A stretch of 64,000 nt of DNA from Harmothoe impar (GCA_947462335.1 OX381721.1:8060001-8124000); one strand, 5' to 3'. Shown: positions 33,730 to 48,380, counted from the stretch's first letter. Program-made: numbers and translations. Notes: generated by a model not told the origin, from the letters alone.

Positions 33730-36700
33730 ATGGCTGTCGAGAGTTCCGACAGAATCGTTCTGATATCCGGTAACTCATTACAAATCGTTCTGATATCCAG
33801 AATATCAGCACGATTTCACCTTGCCAAGTGTGCGGTATGCAGGAATATCAGAACGGGAATATCACCTAAAAAGCACGATGAGTCGTCCGATCGTATAATA
33901 AATACGATTACTGTGTAGTAGTTTAATTAGGTATTGAGCTGAGGCAATAACCAGATCACCTTTAATCAGAGGGGAAAGATCGGCGGTTGAATTACTTCGC
34001 CTTGTGTCATGAAAAGGTCGTCATCCAATATGTTTGTTCGGGAAAAAGTCTAACAGTACAATGCTGTTCCAGTGGGAGTAGTTATTGCTCCTTTCGAGGA
34101 CAAGACGCCACTGATTTCCCTTTGACTCTAGGTATCACTTTACCTATTACAATTATAACGGTTCATTCTCCTATTCTTTGTACTGGTATGGCAAAACCCA
34201 TTCGCAATATCAATGCAGAGCGTATCCTTAATGATAGTTTCTCTTTTCCTGTAGGACCTCTATGACTATAATGAGAGAACGGAGCTATACGAGACTGGGA
34301 TAAGTGAATAGCAATATTAGCAGAAGCCGTTCCTTCTAAGAATTGACTAGGAGCTTCAAGGGCTCACTGTCCCGACCATATCAAACTGGAATTAAGGTTT
34401 TAATGCTATTGATGTTAGTCTGTTGGATGGAATACCTCAATGCGAGACACTCATATGACCTCAAAAAAAAACGTCCACTTGGTAGTTTATGAAGCTCCCT
34501 TCAAAATGTCCATTTTAAGGTCCTTTTGAGAACTGTTGGTTCCGTTTTCAATGCAGAATTAATATCCAATGTTTTAGATGGAATATTGAACTGTCTATAT
34601 ATCAGCCGTTCCTGGACTTATTATCCTGTGTACATGCATTTCCTTACAGATCACAGGGTAGGTAGATATACAGGGTAGAGGTCCACATGTCCCACTGGTG
34701 TTGGCCACACCCCCTCTGCTTCCTCCTAGCAGAACTAGTGCTAGATGAGAGACCTTTCAACCTGAGGTATCGTTTCTGTCAGTGAAGAATGTACAAGCAA
34801 GTCATTCACTTCAAACATAACTCTGATAAAAAGTCCGATTGAAGTATTCACATTCCGGTCCTTCCACAAAATTAGATTTCTGAGCAAAGATGCATATCTA
34901 ATGCAAGCTGAGAATCCTACATTTAAAACTGTAGTTTCTACACTTCCTCTGGCTTCTTACTCCATATACATCCAATGCCTCGCAGGACAGTGCTTGGGTG
35001 TGAACATGTCCCCTTCTGTGTTCAGAGACCCATTCCTCCCCCGCATGTGTGACTGGTTCCACTGTCACAGTCTCACTGTGGTCTTCCCTCCCTCCCTCTC
35101 CCTCTAGGCCCCTCCACCTCACCACCGCAGCGCCACCCAACGACCTGCTCGTCAACTAAGCCCAGAGGAGCTTGTCAGGAGCAGGTAGATTGAGGAAGGG
35201 AGTGGCAGGTGAATTCCCAATATGTCTAAGACACTTGGGTATTCCTTTGCCTCACCCTTCTCCTCTCTTGTCTCTCCCTGTCGCTTCTCTTCCCTTTCTC
35301 CAATGATCCCCCATGTATTAATATAGGTTGTTTGTCCTAGTGGCTCTACTATTGATACACTGCATTGCCTGCTATGTGTATGATACGTTGAAGTAGTTTA
35401 TAACAGTATATCTGTTTGTACCAGATTGATTCAGGAATTCCCATTCGGTTTACAGCAATATAATGGGTAGCTTATCACATCCTATAACTTGTATGGTATA
35501 ATCATTTAAACACCTTTCCTAATATTCATCCATGTTTTTGTCATGAATGTTAAATGAAACAAAATGAAACACACGTCAGTTTTCAAGATATAATGCCAAT
35601 ACACTCAGGAAACACGTTGTACTCATTATACTAGCTATGCCAGTTGGCCTCGGTATTATACTTGCTGCAAGGTCGGCGTACTATATTTAAACTATAAGAT
35701 AGCTCATAGGTCTATATTATGCCTTCTATATCTGGGGGGCATTCTTATTTGACAGGGCACTGCCACGTGAGGTCCTTGGATGGTGGCTGCGAATATTGAA
35801 AGGGCCCAGCACTTAGCGGATGTTCAAACCATTTTGCGTATGTTGTATGGGTATAGAATTCCTCAAGTACCGACCAATCCCAGGGGAGCGAATCAGGGAA
35901 TGTCAGTGGGTAGATGACTGGCAGGTGAATTCCCCATTGGTCTAAAGCAAAGAGCAATAATAACTTTTAATACACTAGTCCAGCAGTTCTATCAGTGATA
36001 CACATATTGGTTAAGGTCTATATAAACTAATAGAAAGTCAAAGATGACAATTTCAATTATTATGTGAGTAGCTTGCAATGCATAACCTACTTGACCTCCC
36101 ATTCATCCTCTACCTTTCAAAATCTGCATAAGGTTGGTTAATGTACTATGCCCATATGTCGTCAGGATGGTCAAGTAACTCCCTAGTGCTGCATTCAAGC
36201 AGCATGCCAACCGTCTGGGAAATATAGACTCCCGGAGGGTCGGCATGATGCATGCATGCAACACTGTGAGTAGTTAACCATGGCTGAAGTCATGCACCCT
36301 GACGACAACAGGCATATTACAATATAATGTTGTATGTAATATTTCACATACATGTATGCATTAATACAGGGAAATTTTCAAATATGGACGCATCAAATCG
36401 GACCTTTATGTTATTCTTCTGTAAGTGAAGAGATTATCTGAATGTGAGGAGCTTTACATTACCATCTGAATGTCAAGTGCGAACTGATAGTAAATACACG
36501 TCTTTGCCTCTTATGTGGATTATAAGCCCGTTGAAACACCTGCTACCATATCCCAAGTAAAGATCTGTTTTCCAGTTTTCATGTGTTCATATTATAATGG
36601 AATGGCTATATTCTCATAATACTGTGGATTCCTATAGGGATAAGTACATTTGGAGGCCGCAGGGGCCATTGCAGTAATCTAAGAAGTCTACGTGCCTGAG

Positions 36701-38840
36701 TCAAATCCCAAATAACACGTACTACTTACACCTCCAGTGTCAGACATGTACATGGTTTATTGCCACACAATCTTACTTTAGAGGTCTCCCTAATAGGAGA
36801 CTAGTGTTCTTACTTCCCACTGTACCTAACTCTTTAAATACTGCATGCCTTATTGCATTACAGGCTTTGTTGTCATGCTACATTAATGGAGGCATGGAGA
36901 GTAACTCACCAGGGCTACATTCATGCCACCCCTACGCAGGAAGCATCCATGCTGGATTATTCGCCAAGGCTGCATCCATGCATCATGACGATAATGGGCA
37001 TAGTATATCAAGATGAATCACTATGCAGCCCTGAAAGTGTTGACTACCTCTAGGTGATTCATTAAGTGCCCGTCCGATATGGGTATTTGTCCCACTTTCA
37101 GAGACATCAAGACGCCACTTTCTGAGGCAGCTTAAATACGGTTCAACTAGAATTCTCTGTAATGCGCGATCTTTCTGTGCTGAATTTTGCCTCAATTACC
37201 CAGAAAATACTGGCCCCCTCAGAGGCTTTTACGGGGCATTTTTCCTCACCCGATCTCACCTAAGATGACATTGCCTATTTATGGACACAACTGACAGGAA
37301 AAGGTCTTCCATCGTTCAAGTTGCTCAAACTGCTGATGGTTAAAATGCTATTAAAAGACTCCAGGATTGTACCATTTTGTCACCAAAACCGAGTATATAA
37401 ATTTTTAGCACACCATGTTCAGCTATCATGTGTATAAGAGCCGATATATTGTGTCCGTATCCCTGTATCTGATTTCATATGTCAACATGGTTGCAATACT
37501 GATATACAGCTGATACCACCATTCATCATTCCCCTAACCTGATAAGGGAGATGGTAAGTGGCTGAACATAGCGAACATAACCTTCAGCATAGTAGACCAC
37601 ATTCTTTACAGGGGCGCACAAACTGAGCAAGTCGTTTGTGCAAATAGTTTTTGTACATGATGTCTCCGATAAGTGTTTATCCCCCTTATTTTAATGTGTT
37701 CATAATTGATACGAAACTGGATGGCAAGGATTCTTCATTGCATTTGTCATAAAACCTTAGTACATGTCTGTAACCTCTGAATCCCCATTCGGCAATTGAG
37801 GACATTATATTCAAACCTTAAAAGAAACTGGAATCGTGTTTTCCACTGCCGCCACGTTCCCCACTGTCATCAAAATAGCTGTGAAAGGTTTCTACACAAA
37901 TCGGGTGTGAAATCTCTTGGAATACTTATGATGTCCGTCAATGATTAGGTCACTGTCTAGTTCAAAGCTTAGTTATCTCCCTTGGTGGCCTGTCTACCTA
38001 AAGTAAGCCCATGTTCAGTATCTTAGAGGATAAAATTAGTTTTCTTCATTAATACTTAATATAACAAAGTCTTCTTGCACATATTGGCCACATTAGCCAG
38101 GCCGCCATTGTTGCCAAGGGTTATCTGGTGTAGGGGTTGGATAGGTACAGGGTCATCTTCATAATATAACTTACTTTGAATTTTTCCAGGTCATGTTAAT
38201 CAAGGAATACATAATTTTAGATTAAAGCTGACAATGCAATCATGTCGTAAAGTTAAGAACTAAATTAAGATAAATGTGCACATCACAGGAGGTACCATTT
38301 GATTCCTGGTAGGCTCTACGATACGGAGAAGAGCGTACATGGCATGGGAGCCACCATTTTCTAACTGTCCCCTGACTCCAGAGCAGTGCATTGTGGGTAC
38401 ATCTGTGATCAGCCACTGCTCACACCTAGGGAAAATGGCCACAGATGACACTGATAAGACTGATCGGTGGCATCCCACCCCTATCTTAGTCAGCTTAATC
38501 ACCTCCCCATTGTTTCAGGTGTTAAGTGAGGAACTTGATTGGAGAGAACGCTCTGACTGACTGACATGTAGTCACCCACAGAGGTGTTACTGCTCTATTT
38601 CTCTGAGATTTGAAATATTCACATTGCTGTAAGCTTATCTAATTAAAGACCATATACAGAAGATGAACAAATAGTAAATGAGAGAGAACCCTCGAAAGTA
38701 AACTTCACAAAGAGGGAAAATGGAGGCCTGACACATGACTACCTGAGCCTCCTGGTACATGCCTCTAGAACCAGCATAGGCTCTCCCCCGTATACCATAG
38801 TTCATAAAGCATCAACCAAGGGGTTCCCTTGCACTGTAAT
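33730..38840. other. Non-coding DNA, no gene seen
   Basis: A local duplication of a GTGGCAGGTGAATTCCC block (35,205 and ~35,930) and an imperfect hairpin at 36199-36250 (GCATGCCAACCGTCTGGGA with its inverse) are the only structures noted. Frames are short and without domains. Confidence 0.4.
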
Positions 38841-39030
38841 CTCCAAGTTGGTGAGCTGCTCTATGATAGAGGAGCAGCTCAGTTACCTGAAATGATCACT
38901 GCGGGACCAGGATCAGACAGAGGTCAGACAGGGGTCATTCAGGGGTTAGGCAGAGGGGAGTTATAGACCCCTGTGAATAATAGCAGCATTACCAGGCATC
39001 AATAGCATGAAGCTTAGTTGTTGAGCCGTA
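38840..39030. repeat. Duplicated block U, copy 1
   Basis: GAGGAGCAGCTCAGTTACCTG, then GGTCAGACAGGGGTCA, TAGACCC and a ...CATCAATAG... tail recur in the same order near 42,790-42,920 and 48,950-49,110. No coding frame. Confidence 0.65.
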
Positions 39031-40512
39031 GTCCGATGCTCGAATAGATAGTAGATGCCCCTTGTGGGTAGGCCTCGAACTGATATGTTGAGCAAATATT
39101 TCAAATTTGTTTTGATTACTGCCATTTCTGTAGATTAGATGAAGAGCAGTCTTACTCCCAATATCGATGAGTATCTCTGATTATATTATATAGGTTAGTT
39201 GTTTGGCATGATTGTGTTCTCCATATAATGGAGTGCATCTACTTTTTAGAGTTTGAATTAGGAATGTAGCAAGTAGGATAATTTCATTGCCATAAACTGG
39301 ATCGGGTATCTATATTCGATGAGCAATAACACGTAGATGACCATGATGCACTGGAGGAGGAAGGTATTGAAAAACGCAGTTAGCTGCCATCCAAATAATA
39401 ATGATGGTGAGAAATATAACTCTCATCAGCAAAAGTACCCTATATGCGATGCCTCTAAATAAATACTATCAGTGAATGCACTCAAATGGATGTTGGTGTT
39501 AGGTTTATATGAAGGAATTTCCTATTAGACTACTCTAACCATTCGACCACAACATGATATCAGACTCGCTTTTGTTTTGGTGTGTTTTCTTTGGTTACCA
39601 TAGGCTGCACACATTTCATTCTTCACTCCTATAATGAGGTTTCCAGACAGTTCAAGTCGGAAAGTATATTAATAAGAGTTCATTAGTTCTCTCAATGTTT
39701 AGTCATGTAATTGATATGCCCAATTTGCACCCACGTATATGTCCTATCGGAATGGGAAATGTGGCAGCTATTCTTGTTGTCAGGCAAGTATAACCACTGA
39801 GTAATCTGGTTATTTGAACATTGAACCAATATATAATTATGTCCCGTTCAAAGAAGTGGGTGTTGTTACATCAGGGAGATAAATAGACAAAGGTCAACGA
39901 GTTTAAGTCAGGGAAGTTTTTTTTTCACGCGTTGAGAATGGCATCGGTTAATTCACTGGTGTGTGAAATACAGCTTTCCGTGGTTAAAGCCATCGCAATG
40001 CCATATTGTATAAAGAAATTAAGTATTTTGTCCACGATGGTCCTATCCTTCAGCGAGAAAACTACGGCTCTATGCTGCTCATGTCACCATACTCTCCTTT
40101 TTGTTAAAATGTTATAATTTGGTGTATCATGAATACTCTTTGCATGGTAATGAAGCTCCGGATTGTAACAGGATGCATGCGTAGGATGCAAATAAATTTC
40201 AATATAGTTATGATAGGGATTAGTAGCCATATGAGGGCTACTAATGGAATTACAATTCCCAATTACGATCTTAACAATTAGGACATTGCATAATAAGCTT
40301 ATGTAGCACAATCACTAGATATCAATATGTGCATCGGTGATAAGTATATCCGCCACTCTTCATACTCAATATTTGGATATAAAATGTGAGCTTTATAATG
40401 CCAAATTGCTTGTTTTTGTGTCATTATATGGAACGCACTGAGTATTACGGAAGTCAACGAGGGCCATAGACATGCACCATGTCTCCAAGTGTCCTCATAT
40501 GTAGGCTCTAGT

Positions 40513-42147
40513 ACATGTTCGCATTGCTGTCAACAGTGAAAATTTGCTGTCAGTCTTTCAATTTATGTCTTTAAGCTGTTGCCAAGGAGAGTTGTCCACT
40601 GTCTGTCTGTCAGCTACTTTTGTTAACAGGCATCCTTTAAGCCTGAGGGGTGGGAGGAGTATGGCTGGGGCAGGGCAAGGCAGGACAGGGTGTGGCAGGG
40701 CAAGGTGGTGGAGGGTAGGGCAGGGTGGTACAGGGTAGAGCAGGGTGGTGCAGGGTAGTGCAGAGTGGTGCAGGGTAGTGCACGATAGGGTGCAGGGCAA
40801 GGTAGGGTGGTACAGGGTGGATAGTGCAGGGCAGGGCAGGGTGATACAGGTTAGTGCAGTATAGGGCAGGGTGGTATAGGGTAGGGCAGGGTAGGGCAGG
40901 GCAGGGTAGGGCACCCTGTTAGGCCCTTATCCTACAAAATCGGCCCTTATCCAATGTATTTTGTAGGATAAGGGCAATCAGTCAGGCCCTTATCCTACAA
41001 AATTGCCCTTATCCTACAAAAGTGTCCCAGATGCTTTAATTCATTTGTCACCAGGTCTAGCCCAGAGGCATAGGGCCTGTAGGTATGTTTATTTGATTTC
41101 CGTGTGTAGTCCAAAATGGCCCCTAAGATGCCACCCAAAATCTCACGTTTATTAGATTTCCTTGTGAAATATATGAAAATAAGGGTTGTCTGGGTGTAGT
41201 GCATTTATTAGGCCTGACTGATACCCCTTATCTTACAAATCCTCCCTTATATAGGTTTTGTAGAATAAGGGCAATTATGTAGGATAAGGGCTTAACTGAT
41301 TGCCTTTATCCTACAAAAATGATATAGGCTTTGTATCATAAGGGCAATTTGTAGGATAAGGGCCTGACTGACAGCCCTTATCCTACAAAACCATATATTT
41401 TTGTTGGATAAGGGCAATTTTGTAGGATAAGGGCCTGACAGGTGTTTTTCGTAGGATAAGGGCAAATTTTGTAGGATAAGGGCTTGACTGACAGCCCTTA
41501 TACTACAAACCTATATGTTTTTTGTAGGATAAGGGCAATTTTGTAGGATAAGGGCTTAACACACCATGCATCACCCTGCCCTGCCCTATCCTACAGCAAC
41601 TTGCCGTACCCTGCCTTTCCTACCCTGCAATACCCTGCCCTGCCCTGCAGTACCCTCCCCTGCCCTACCCTGGAGTACCCTGTCCTGCCCTTCCCTACCT
41701 TGCAGTACCCTGCCCTGCCCTGCAGTGCCATGCCCTGCAGTACCCTGCCCTGCAGTACCCTGCCCTGCCCTGCAGTGCCCTACCCTGCCTTGTCATGCCT
41801 TGTCATGCTCTGTCATGCCATACTACACCACACCATGCCATATACTTCCATGCTATGTTGCACCCTGTCCTGCCCTACCATGCATATTAATATTGATATT
41901 GCATGTCATGCTATTCCATCACATGCCCTGCCTTGCCCTGCCTTGCCCTGCTTTGCCATGCCCTGCCCCAGTCCATAACTTCTTCCATAACCCTCTTACC
42001 TCCCAGGCTTAAAGACTACCTGTCTGAAGCTTTAATACAGGTAGTTGACAGACAGACAGCAGCAATATCTCCCTGACAGCAATCTCAATTACAGAAATTG
42101 ACAGACTGACAGCACATTTTTAGGGTTGACAGTAATGCAAACATGCA
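40513..42147. mobile_element. 1.6-kb foldback superstructure with minisatellite arms and a MITE at its centre
   Basis: The left arm (40513-40916) and right arm (41562-~42147) are inverted relatives. Outer matches include GCATTGCTGTCAAC, GCTGTCAGTCTTTCAATTT, CTGTCTGTCTGTCAGCTAC and CTTTAAGCCTG. The inner parts are a CAGGG/TAGGG pentamer-decamer array on the left and the complementary CCCTG/CCCTA array on the right. The loop is exactly the MITE-like element 40917-41561. Proline/cysteine-rich open frames in the arms are by-products of the pentamer array. Confidence 0.75.
40917..41561. mobile_element. MITE-like element with CCCTTATCCTAC subrepeats, copy 2 (inverted)
   Basis: Ends TGTTAGGCCCTTATCC and GGGCTTAACA, flanked by CACCC (40912-40916) and CACCA (41562-41566). 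The core matches the copy at 13586 in reverse orientation (GCTTTAATTCATTTGTCACC, ATAAGGGTTGTCTGGGTGT). It is ~150 bp longer than copy 1 because it has more terminal subunits. Confidence 0.8.
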
Positions 42148-42149
42148 TA

Positions 42150-42770
42150 TTCTACTTCTCTATATACTAATGTACCAGGGTCTATATATGATATCACTTA
42201 GAGAAATAGTGCATGTCAATGGCCCTCCTCGGCTTCCGTAGTATGTAGACATTCATCACAGTTGACAATGAGATCCTGAAATGGAATTCTAAATGCCTAT
42301 TGCTTCTTGAATTACACCTTCGGGGAACTTTAGCCAGACAAAAAGTAGTAATTGGAAAAGATCAGTAATAGTGGTACCAATTGCCTTGATGTTCTGGGAA
42401 TCTGAACTCAGACCAGGAAAGTCAATCCAGACACTAAAAACGGATCGGTGACATGATTGTTGAGGTTTACCTTATAATTCTATATAGCTATTGATAGAAT
42501 TTCTTCCCCTCTGCTCATTTCTAAATGGAAATTCCTCTTGCTAGCCTCATTTGGCATTCATTTTTAAGAGCGGTTGTGAGGAATCAATGGTTTATAGTCG
42601 ACAAGTGCAGACACTTCTCCTCACAGGGCTTCATGAGGAATCTAGAATGGTCAATTAACCCAAATCATTCTTATAAAAATAAGTTAGGAACAAGCAAAAT
42701 TTCAAGTGGCTTTCTTTTAGTGGTTATCAAAAAATGACATTATACCAAGCCTCATGTAGGTCTGCCCACC
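42150..42770. other. Non-coding DNA, no gene seen
   Basis: No domain, RNA gene or clear repeat noted between the foldback and block U copy 2. Confidence 0.4.
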
Positions 42771-44010
42771 GTACTGTAGACTCACCAGCTCGAGAGGAGC
42801 AGCTCATGTATCTAGTAACCTCCACAAGACTTGGGTCAGACAGGGGTCAGGCAAGGGTCAGTGTAAAGGGATAGACCCTTACTGTAAGAAATGACAGAAC
42901 ACCCAGACATCAATAGTTCCTGCATGTAATCAGAGAAGATCCTGCTCTACCGTAGGAAGTATTGCTATGATAGGGACAAAACACATTGGCATTTTGTATA
43001 GATCTGCTCAGATTTTGTAGGATAGCAACCTTTCCCGGGCTGGCTATTCACAATGACTCCCGTCTTTGATATTCATGAGGCTCTGTGGTACCTGAACACC
43101 TTTTGTATTTACATTGAGTATATCCACATCAACACAGCTAACATCACACATATACAATATGTATATTGTTTGGCCCTACTGGTTGGCATAATTGGTAACA
43201 GCTTGTTCTTATCTGTCCCACTGGGTCTAGTTACCACTGGTAGGCCACCTGCGGCCACATACGGCCTGTCAGTGCTGATATAAAAAACAGTTGATTACCA
43301 ACGTCAAATCTAATACTGCAGAGATCATAATGTGAAGGTGGTTAATCCTACATCCTAGTTACTTAGTATATCTTCAGATTGTTGAGAAAATAATCATGAG
43401 ACCGAAATGCACTACACAACTACATAATCAGCGGGATCGAGGTTGAACGTTTGAACATGTTGAACAACGGTATTGTACACCACCAACTAGATGGTCATCA
43501 AGCCATGTACAACATCTGCAAAAATGTCCATGGTTGACTCCAAGCCTAAGCATGCTGTTTTATGCAGACCGAAACTCCACAGCATTCTCATCTTTACTGA
43601 ACCAATAACTGAAAGGAATGAGTTGTTCCAACTGAGTTGCCACCTTTTAAGTAGAAAGTATGCCAACTGATTAAGAGGTATCGGCTTCAGCATTCACTGA
43701 ATCTAGTACTACTAGTAGCTGTATCTCTTTCCTCAGCCAACCACCATTCCGTCAATATAGCTGCCTTCAAGGGATCTGTGAATCCACGGCAACATAGTTT
43801 GGCCCACATGACAAGCGATAAATCAAGCTAAGGCAAGGTAAAGGTTTGCATAAGAGGTCGGGGTAGAGAAGGATTGAAGAACTCTAGGCTAGGGATGGAA
43901 GATCAAGGGTTGGAATAAGGAGATGATAGTAGACACAAAGGCTTTAAGAATCGGCTGCAAGTTAAGGGATGTGTTGAAGCTTTAGAGGGCGTGGGGGGGG
44001 GGGCTCCATG
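42770..44010. repeat. Duplicated blocks U copy 2 and T copy 1
   Basis: U (42,780-42,930) matches 38,860 and 48,950. T (43,120-44,000) begins with TTTGGCCCTACTGGTTGGCA and ACCACTGGTAGGCCAC. It continues through CAGCCAACCACCAT (43734-43747) to a GGCTTTAAGAATCGGCTGCA block. It matches 44,800-45,690 and 49,760-50,310. No frame is conserved. Confidence 0.7.
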
Positions 44011-44789
44011 GATTATAATAGCAAGACTTCTGATAGTTTATATAAATGAATAACTTGTAGATTTGTTCTCTATATTGTATCCCATGTGTTGGGCTACTGA
44101 CCTTAATGTTGACATTAACACATATCACCTTTTAATTGTACCTAAATTCGCACAGTTCCAGCTACTGTTCCTGAGGCAATCTGGAGTTACCATGGGTCAT
44201 GTAAAGAAGTCACCGAGGACATAATCCTGTACATCTTGCAGCATTAAGCACAAAAAGGTTTGGTATGCTTCGCAGCTGCTCAGCCAGCTTAGATCTAATC
44301 TCTGCACCGAAATTATTTACATGTGGAAGAGGTGTCCTCCTTATTGATAGGGATACCTTGACATTCAACTAAACTATCTATCTAGAACCTCTTGTATTTG
44401 AGGGGAGTGCGCCTTTAAGTTTAAGTATACCAGAAGACATGGATTTAGAATGTATTCCTTCATTAAAAGAGTATTTTCATCATTAATAAGTTCCAATAAA
44501 TAACTGCTTTTCCCAGGATCATTTTTATATTCCGTCTTAAATTCTCTCCCTGGCCTCTGGACATCCAATAAACGTTTAAACATTTGCTTTCTGGACAGCT
44601 TTCACTGGAGTCGGTACTGGAGATATTCTCTTTAAAAAGCTTACCCAAATTTATGTATGTACCTGGTGTTTTTTTTAAAGTATGGTTAAATAAATCGCTA
44701 GATTATTTCGTATTTTGATATCCATGAGCATTTGTGCAAATGGAATATCCCTTTTTTTTAAATTTCCATTAAATACAGCTTCATCAACA

Positions 44790-45700
44790 TAGGGCACATC
44801 GCATAATATGCAATGTGTTTGGCCCAACTGTTTGGCATTATTGGTTACATGTTTTACCTGTCCCACTGGCTCCAGTTACCACTGGTAGGCCACTTGACTC
44901 CACGCCACCTGAGGCCTGTCTATGTTGATGTATCAACAGTTTTTTACCCCAGTTATAACTCCAACTGGAAAGCTGATCGAGCTTTTTATAAGTCTTCCAT
45001 AATCTAAAGACAGTAAGATTGACGCAGCAAGGTTGCATATGTTCCATGCATGTATTTGCGTATGAATGTATATATATATATTGTGAATTATACTCACCGC
45101 TTCTAACTGGGTTTCACCAACATTTTGTATCGTCAATGATACATTTTGCTACAAATTTCTAATTATGTCCAAGTCCTGTATTGTACAACATTGACTGTAT
45201 TATGGTGGTCAGGACATTTACAACATATGCTAGAATTCAAATGGTCGACTCCATGCATGGGCTTGCCATCCTACATTGGCAAAGACATCACAGAATATAA
45301 TTATTTTATTGAGCCTATAACTGAGGAAAATATGCTTAACTAACTTCCAATGACTTTCCACCTTTTTAGTAGCAACCATACCAGCTAAGTAAAAGATTGT
45401 AGCTGTATGTCTTTTTCTTCAGCCAACCACCATTTTGCCAATATGGCTGCCCTAAGGTGAAATGTGAATCCATGGCAACAGAGTGGGCCCACGTGATAAG
45501 GTATAAATCGAGCAGAGGCAAGCAGGGTCTGCCCCAAGAGGTCAGGGATAGGAGGGACGGGAAAGGAGCAGCCTAAGGACAGAGGATCAAGGAGTGGAGC
45601 AAGGGGGTGATAAGTAGACCCAACGGCTTTAAGAATGGGCTGGAGGTTAGAGGACGCCAGCATGTTGAGGTTTCAGAGGGAAGGACTCTTTGGGGACTAT
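44790..45700. repeat. Duplicated block T, copy 2
   Basis: Shares with copy 1 the ACCACTGGTAGGCCAC motif (44,879) and the AACCACCAT...GGCTTTAAGAATGGGCTG series. Shares with copy 3 TTGCCAATATGGCTGCCCT (45,436 and 50,076) and ATCCATGGCAACAGAGTG. Confidence 0.7.
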
Positions 45701-48380
45701 GGGAATGGGTGGAGTCTATACTTGATGACTATGGGAGACCAAAAGAGCAGGACCATCTCCTCTGTTACATAATTTAACACCAGGTTTGGAAGGAACTTAC
45801 TTAGCTAAGGATCAAGGGATCGTTTCGACCGGTCTGACGTATAGGCTACGGCTCCTCCCGATCAAGCTGGGTTCTAGATAAGAGTTATCTTCCATTATGC
45901 AGCGTTAGGCAGTACACGTTTGTAGGTATACTTCTCTCTTCTCGACCCCTTTTCTCTCTACTCAGGACTATCCGGCCTGGAGCTTTTGATGATAGACAAT
46001 ACCTGTGGGTAAGTATATACGGCAACTTTATGAGATTGGCTGACTCATACAACTCCAATCTGACTATCTTTTGCCTACAACACCCAGCCAAAATGTGCAC
46101 GAGGACACCTAATCAGAATAACACTTAACTTTTTTTTAAATGTTGACATAGGCACTAACTCAGTTCAATGTTGAATCAAAGTAAAAACATTGAACAACCA
46201 CTTTAAAATGTTCTGCACTCACTGGGTGCTGACTGCATGTTATAATGGGAGATATAAACACCATACATCATCAATGCGACATGGAATGAAGCCTCCGCTA
46301 TCTTGTTAGAGAATCACCAGTTTTTTTCCATATGTTTTTCCTTTAGAGAGTCACCACGTTTTTTGCATAAGTGGAGCAGCATACTTTGTATAGGTAGAGG
46401 TTACAGGCTAGGAATAGAGAGACGTTTAGAGGCCTGAGGTTACTATTGGGAATTAGTGTAGGCAGTGAGGGGATCCATTTATATATGCTAAATAGAGACC
46501 TCCTTCTATTGGTCCTCCTCAGAGTATTGATGTCTCAGTTGGCGTAGGAGCCTTACTGCCTTTTAAATGGCAATACATCCTATTGAAATGATTTTGAAAA
46601 AAATCTTTTACACACCATTGGCTAGTGCTGTAATCAAAGGAGCTTCCTCTCAGCTACTATGTGAGGTATTCACCTCAGTTTATCCATCCGATTACTGAGT
46701 TCAGAAGCTCTCAAAACACCATGTAAGCTTTATGTTTTCTATAATGTGGACAACTGAATTACTACTTGTTTATCATTACTTTTAGGTATTACAGCATGGA
46801 TACAATTACATAGGAAATGAATCTTCATCAATTCGAGAAGGATCAGCTACATGTAATTTTTACATGGCTAAATGCAAAACTTGTGTATCATCTTTTGGTG
46901 ACATTTTATCAAACTCCCAAATGCAAAACTTGACGATAGTTTCTGCACAAGCTGTTCTGTGCTCAGTCTCTATAGCCTTGTGTAAAATGGCGTAGGGCGC
47001 ACCACTCGACATATCTCATTTACCTAGATCTAATTCCCAGAATCATATTGCTTGTGACCAAATTGATGAGAATACATTATTATTGGCTCCTTTATATCTG
47101 CTGTTAACCAGCATTGGGAGAACAACGTTGAGGGTACTTGAACTGGGTAATGCTTGCTCATCGGTGTTAATGGTTGCTGTGATTAGGCATTAGTCCTTCA
47201 ATAGCATCGTTAAGGTCGTTTCTGAACTTACCCGTGCAGAATAGCTCTAGCATTTTTGTTCACCCATTTTATTTGCCAATTAGGGAACTCACCAGCTTCC
47301 CCTAAATCTATCGACGCGTTCTGCCTGGAGAATGTTTCCGTGGCAGGATGTAGTTGAGTCAAGCCCTTAACCCTGAAGGTCAAGTAAAAGAAGGAATGGA
47401 GGAAAAGGGAATATATTGTTATATAATAAATATATATATCTTGCTCCCATAAAGGTATTGGGGTGGCTAGGATAATGATGATAATCTACAATGGGTATAT
47501 ACTCGGGACTTTTGATTGCCAATAACTTATCCATACTGGTAAGATATTATTACCGTTATGTTCTCTCAGGCCAAAACTCTGTCCCCTTTTCGTGAGGCTT
47601 AGATTATACAAGCACACGCATCTTCTTCCCGCTTCCCATGATATAATTACACTATGAATATGCGATGAACAAACTGATAGCTCACCTAATGACACGTAAA
47701 GGAAGATATTGTATAAATTATTTACAGTCTATACGAAAACCTGCCGAACAACGGCTATAGCCGGCAAAAAGTCTCCCGGTCCAGCAGAAAGGTGTCTAGT
47801 GCAGGCCCGAATAGCCTGCTGTAATCTTGAGGTCCTTGCCTACATTTCAGTTTTTACAGCTTGTAAATCGGACCATTATTAAGGTTTCTACAGTATAAAA
47901 CAGAAAGCTCATATATTTTCTGTAATGTTCTTCAGTAAATTACCAAAATGATTTTAAGATACAAGGGAAGATATTCAATATAAAATCAGTACAAACAGTT
48001 CCTTCAGTATTTATTTTTAAGGATTGTACTCCAACATCCGGGCTTGCAAAAATTAAGCCGGGCCTGCAACAAAAGAAAGTCTGCAGGACCAAAGGTCCTT
48101 CATGGTGAAAAGATTTTTGTATAGACTGCACATTGCAAGCTATGTCAGCCTAGATACTAGTTAAACACTAGAACTATTGGAAATAATTCAAAGTTTGGCG
48201 GGTAGGACCTAAATGAAGACATAAACAGTTTTATGATACAATATGCAGCAATTTTACAAATAAACGAGCACAGATTCGTATAATAAATACTCGCTGTTGT
48301 GACTATGTGAGGGCAGTATAAATAACTTTGGAGTATACATTAAATTACCATAGAAGACACATAAAAAGGTTGATCAGAAG
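45700..48380. other. Non-coding DNA, no gene seen
   Basis: Short frames only, no recognised domain or RNA gene. A short AT-rich run lies near 47,425. Confidence 0.4.

Noticed and set aside
40558..41978. Pro/Cys/Leu-rich frames in the CAGGG/CCCTG arrays
   Set aside because: Pentamer arrays stay open in several frames by composition alone.
44838..45047. Minus-strand frame ending in a Walker A-like VVTGASGTGKT
   Set aside because: The frame stops three residues later, and the duplicated copy at 43.2 kb lacks the motif in any open frame. No Walker B or NTPase context, so chance is likelier than a gene relic.
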